Below are positions 31,192 through 33,574 of a stretch of 33,574 nucleotides of DNA, piece after piece. The stretch lies in contig MU130158.1 of the NCBI GenBank assembly GCA_015039465.1, positions 1-33,574 on the forward strand, given 5' to 3'. Below the pieces are notes generated by a model. That model was not told where the DNA came from, ran no database searches, and worked only from the letters and a program-made list of their open reading frames with translations. Source of the DNA: Phlegmacium glaucopus. Taxonomy: Eukaryota > Basidiomycota > Agaricomycetes > Agaricales > Cortinariaceae. The position numbers were made by a program, and so were the translations under genes. Position 1 is the first letter of the stretch. Every line of letters starts with the position of its first letter.

Positions 31192-31443
31192 ATGAAGCGC
31201 ATCTTTAAGGAAATTGTCAGGCCCAAGAAATCAAAATATTCATCTCTGACCATCAACGATGCTCTGGGTTCAAGCTCTGAACCAGTCAGCAACCTGACAT
31301 CACAAAGTCTGCTCGAGGACTTGCGCGTTGCGGTAAAGAAATTACGGTCCGATAAAGTTTTTTTCCCGCACTGGGTTCTATTTATTCACATGGGCAAGTG
31401 GGCTATGTTGCTTTTTTTACAATATTTTGGATGTATTGTTTGA
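31192..31443 (+). CDS. Hypothetical N-terminal fragment
   Basis: ATG at 31192 starts KRIFKEIVRPKKSKYSSLTI, a basic N-terminus with a Ser-rich linker, followed by LLEDLRVAVKKLRSDKVFFP and a hydrophobic end HWVLFIHMGKWAMLLF. It resembles the N-terminus of larger mushroom hypothetical proteins, but I recognise no domain, and it stops at 31443. Possibly truncated, or lacking downstream exons. Confidence 0.3.
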   Translation: MKRIFKEIVRPKKSKYSSLTINDALGSSSEPVSNLTSQSLLEDLRVAVKKLRSDKVFFPHWVLFIHMGKWAMLLFLQYFGCIV

Positions 31444-31639
31444 AATTTATAATGGAAATAAAAATGCTGTCGGAATGGTGTACTATGAGCTACATATTGT
31501 GCAGGCTCTTTTCTCCGTTTGAACTATGATTTTAATTATTTCCTCCATAGTCCACCACTGCCGTCGTCACAGGGAAAGTACAGAAAGCAAGTACTGTTCC
31601 TCCTTCTGAAGCCAGACCGTGGTCGAAAGATGAAGAAAA

Positions 31640-33060
31640 AGGATGCGAAAACAAAAAATTAATCCACCTTCTTCAACCTCTTTTTCGGGAGGCTCAACTT
31701 CAGCTCTAACATCAACTCTCTTCATCAGTTTAGGTTTCGGGCGAGGTCATCGTCGATATCCACACATCGTCATCGACCTTCTTCATCTTCTTGGACGTTG
31801 ATTTCGGTTTCTTGAAGAACTAGCAGCTGGAGCAGGAGTCTTGAGTTTGGGTTTTGGTCTGGCTCCATCCCAACCCACATCCATAACGTCGTCGTCCGAA
31901 CCCTTCTTCGCTTTACACTTGGGCTTGTACTTCGCCTTCGCCTTGCCGTCATTTTCATCCGCGTCGCTACCAGCAGTGGAAGCTGCACCTTTCTTTTTCG
32001 CCAGCTTTTTGACCTTGTCCCCAGAGGACGTATTTGTACTTTTCCCCTTTCTCAGTATCTCTGGTCAAAGCAATATCTCCACTAGCGTCCGAAGCTGTAT
32101 TAGCATCGGAAGAGTCTGAATCGCTATCGCTCATGGATCCAGACACTTACGGCCCTGTGAAAAGGCAACATCAGGATCTAAGAAAGAAAAGATCATCAAG
32201 TAAAGGAAGCACCCACCCTCCCTACCCTCGAAACATTCTTTTGTTCAGACGTTCCGCGATCAGAGCGCGGAATGTTCTGCATATCGTCGTCGTCGTCATC
32301 GTCGCCGGCAACCGTACACAAGCAATGAATCGGCGTCGGTACCCATCTCATTCTTCACCCTCACTTTATTATCCTTCAAATACGTCTGGGTTATTTTATA
32401 TTCATCCCTATTGATATATATGTAAAAATTGTGGTCTGGACCACTCTTGGTGGGGATGAAGGTCGAAGGTTCGTGAAGTTAAGGCTTCTGCACCAACACC
32501 AACACGAGAGAAGATCACTTGGCGGATGTCGTTGATCTCGATCAGAGTGGGTTGTTTGGAGACGAAGAAGATATGATGTTCGAGGAGGAAGAGATCGCCT
32601 TTGAGGTTGGCTTTGAAACCTGGGTGTCTCGGCTAGAAAAATGGGCATTAGGCTTTTCAGACACCTAATTAAAGGCGGACAAACCTTTGGAAACTTGCTG
32701 AACCAACGATTTTATTCCCCAACCAAAGCCCGGAAAACACCGGATACGAATATGTATGTCGAACCCTCGTAAATCCGTCATATTTCACAAGGTCCTCACT
32801 GAAGTAAATAAGATCGACCATTTCTCTCTATATCCTCATAACCACTTACTCGCGCTGCTGTGTTCTCCTCTTCCTGCGTGAACTCCACCACCAGATATTG
32901 ATGCAAGGTTCGATTCTATTGGATGGGCGTACTCAAACCCAACTGGATGTCGACGGTTAGTTGATGTTTGCGAGAGATTTGAAAGAGGAAACGTACGAAT
33001 ACATTGGTCATCCTTGGGTAACGAGAAGAGACAGGCAGAGGATTGATAACACGGTCGAAC
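31640..33060 (-). pseudogene. POB3: FACT complex subunit POB3/SSRP1, degenerate C-terminal two-thirds
   Basis: POB3 (SSRP1) works with Spt16 in the FACT histone chaperone. Blocks on the minus strand, in order: YQYLVVEFTQEEENTAA (about 32890), TYIFVSGVFRALVG then, shifted by one base, KIVGSASFQR, an intron, HPGFKANLKGDLFFLEHHIF, FVSKQPTLIEINDIRQVIFS, ALTSRTFDLH, YINRDEYKITQTYLKDNKVR, VKNEMGTDADSLL, GDDDDDDDMQNIP, SDSDSSDANTASDASGD and a Lys-rich tail (KAKAKYKPKCKAKKGSDDD). This matches the middle and acidic/basic C-terminus of the family. At least five frame changes separate the blocks, and the N-terminal part is not recognisable. FACT is essential, so an intact copy should exist elsewhere. 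Confidence 0.7.
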
Positions 33061-33574
33061 TAAAAGTTGAAACGTTGAGTCGTTACACTTGAAGCTTGAA
33101 GCTTGACCATCTGACAAACCTCGTCACCCCTGAGCTTTCCTCCTTGACATACCTCCAAGTGCGAAACCTCCCTCTTCACCTCCCAGTCCAAGTGGTACGT
33201 AAATCAATTAAATCTTTGATCCTTGGCTAAAGACGCCTAGTAAATTGGCAGCCTGCACGCGATGATCAAAAATCGCAAGAATCGTGTGCAAAATTTCGCA
33301 TTCTGGAAGTCTGACGATCAGAATACATGAAACTCATGCGAGACCTCAAAGAACGTCGCACTGAATCGCGATCTTTCCTTCCAAGCTTCAAGCCAAACTC
33401 AGGACGAGCTGGTGCAAATCACGACTCCCCGAAAACAGCCTTGTTGATGCATAAAAACAACTGGAAGTGGTTGGGTTAGATAAGGAACCTCGTGGGAGAC
33501 AGGGCAGAGACGACTGGGGCAGAGTTGAAAGAACTTAAGGAGAATTATCTGGTGCTCGAAACCAAATGAACGAC
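33061..33574. other. No confident gene at the right edge
   Basis: A plus-strand frame from about 33327 (MKLMRDLKERRTESRSFLPS, ending KTALLMHKNNWKWLG) looks protein-like for about 50 residues, but it has a stop at 33478 and no recognised domain. The N-terminal part of POB3 might be expected on the minus strand here; I could not find it. Confidence 0.35.

Overview
This window looks like an accessory, gene-fragment-rich region of a filamentous basidiomycete nuclear genome, most likely an Agaricomycete. The evidence is short GT-AG introns of about 49-70 bp, protein families I associate with mushroom-forming fungi (HAM1-like lipid-binding-type proteins, a 7-TM membrane family, coiled-coil-tailed hypothetical proteins, an Osh1-like ANK-PH protein, a GH92-like fragment), and a Copia LTR retrotransposon invaded by two DNA transposons. 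Family names come from reading the translated sequence and from memory of the families; no search was run.

Layout. 1-188 is the 3' end of a coiled-coil gene. 580-3423 holds broken pieces: a gag-like remnant, a diverged inverted pair of an unknown fragment, and a truncated BCAS3-like WD40-family gene. 3642-4891 (minus) is the best intact cellular gene, a four-exon 7-TM protein. 6731-8474 carries a nuclease-like fragment, a small ORF and a GH92 remnant. 8697-12020 holds an Osh1-like ANK-PH gene that has lost its lipid-transfer domain, followed by a broken membrane-protein gene. 13086-13425 is a cytochrome-b5-reductase-like remnant with an in-frame TGA.

The centre is a nested transposon stack. 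A HAM1-like gene on the minus strand (13784-26729) is split by a 9.9-kb Copia element (14259-24190, TG...CA ends, 5-bp target duplication ACTTT). The Copia gag contains a 596-bp hAT-type MITE (8-bp duplication ATCCTTTA). Its pol contains a 3.1-kb PIF/Harbinger element (3-bp duplication TAA) that encodes an intact Myb/SANT-like protein and an intact DDE transposase. Subtracting both insertions with one target-duplication copy each leaves a single uninterrupted Copia reading frame of about 1777 codons.

The HAM1-like gene also exists as an inverted copy at 28494-30898. The two arms are about 2.4 kb, separated by about 2.2 kb that contains a second coiled-coil gene. Both copies share one frameshift and each has private lesions, which allows the events to be ordered. 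Two stretches show unusual patchwork: the 5' LTR carries about 70 bp of HAM1 gene sequence absent from the 3' LTR, and one HAM1 exon is a fine-scale mosaic with another exon of the same gene about 0.6 kb away. The right end (31640-33060, minus) is a shattered POB3/SSRP1 (FACT subunit) fragment. Overall the cellular genes look mostly dead; the Harbinger element and the 7-TM gene look the most intact.
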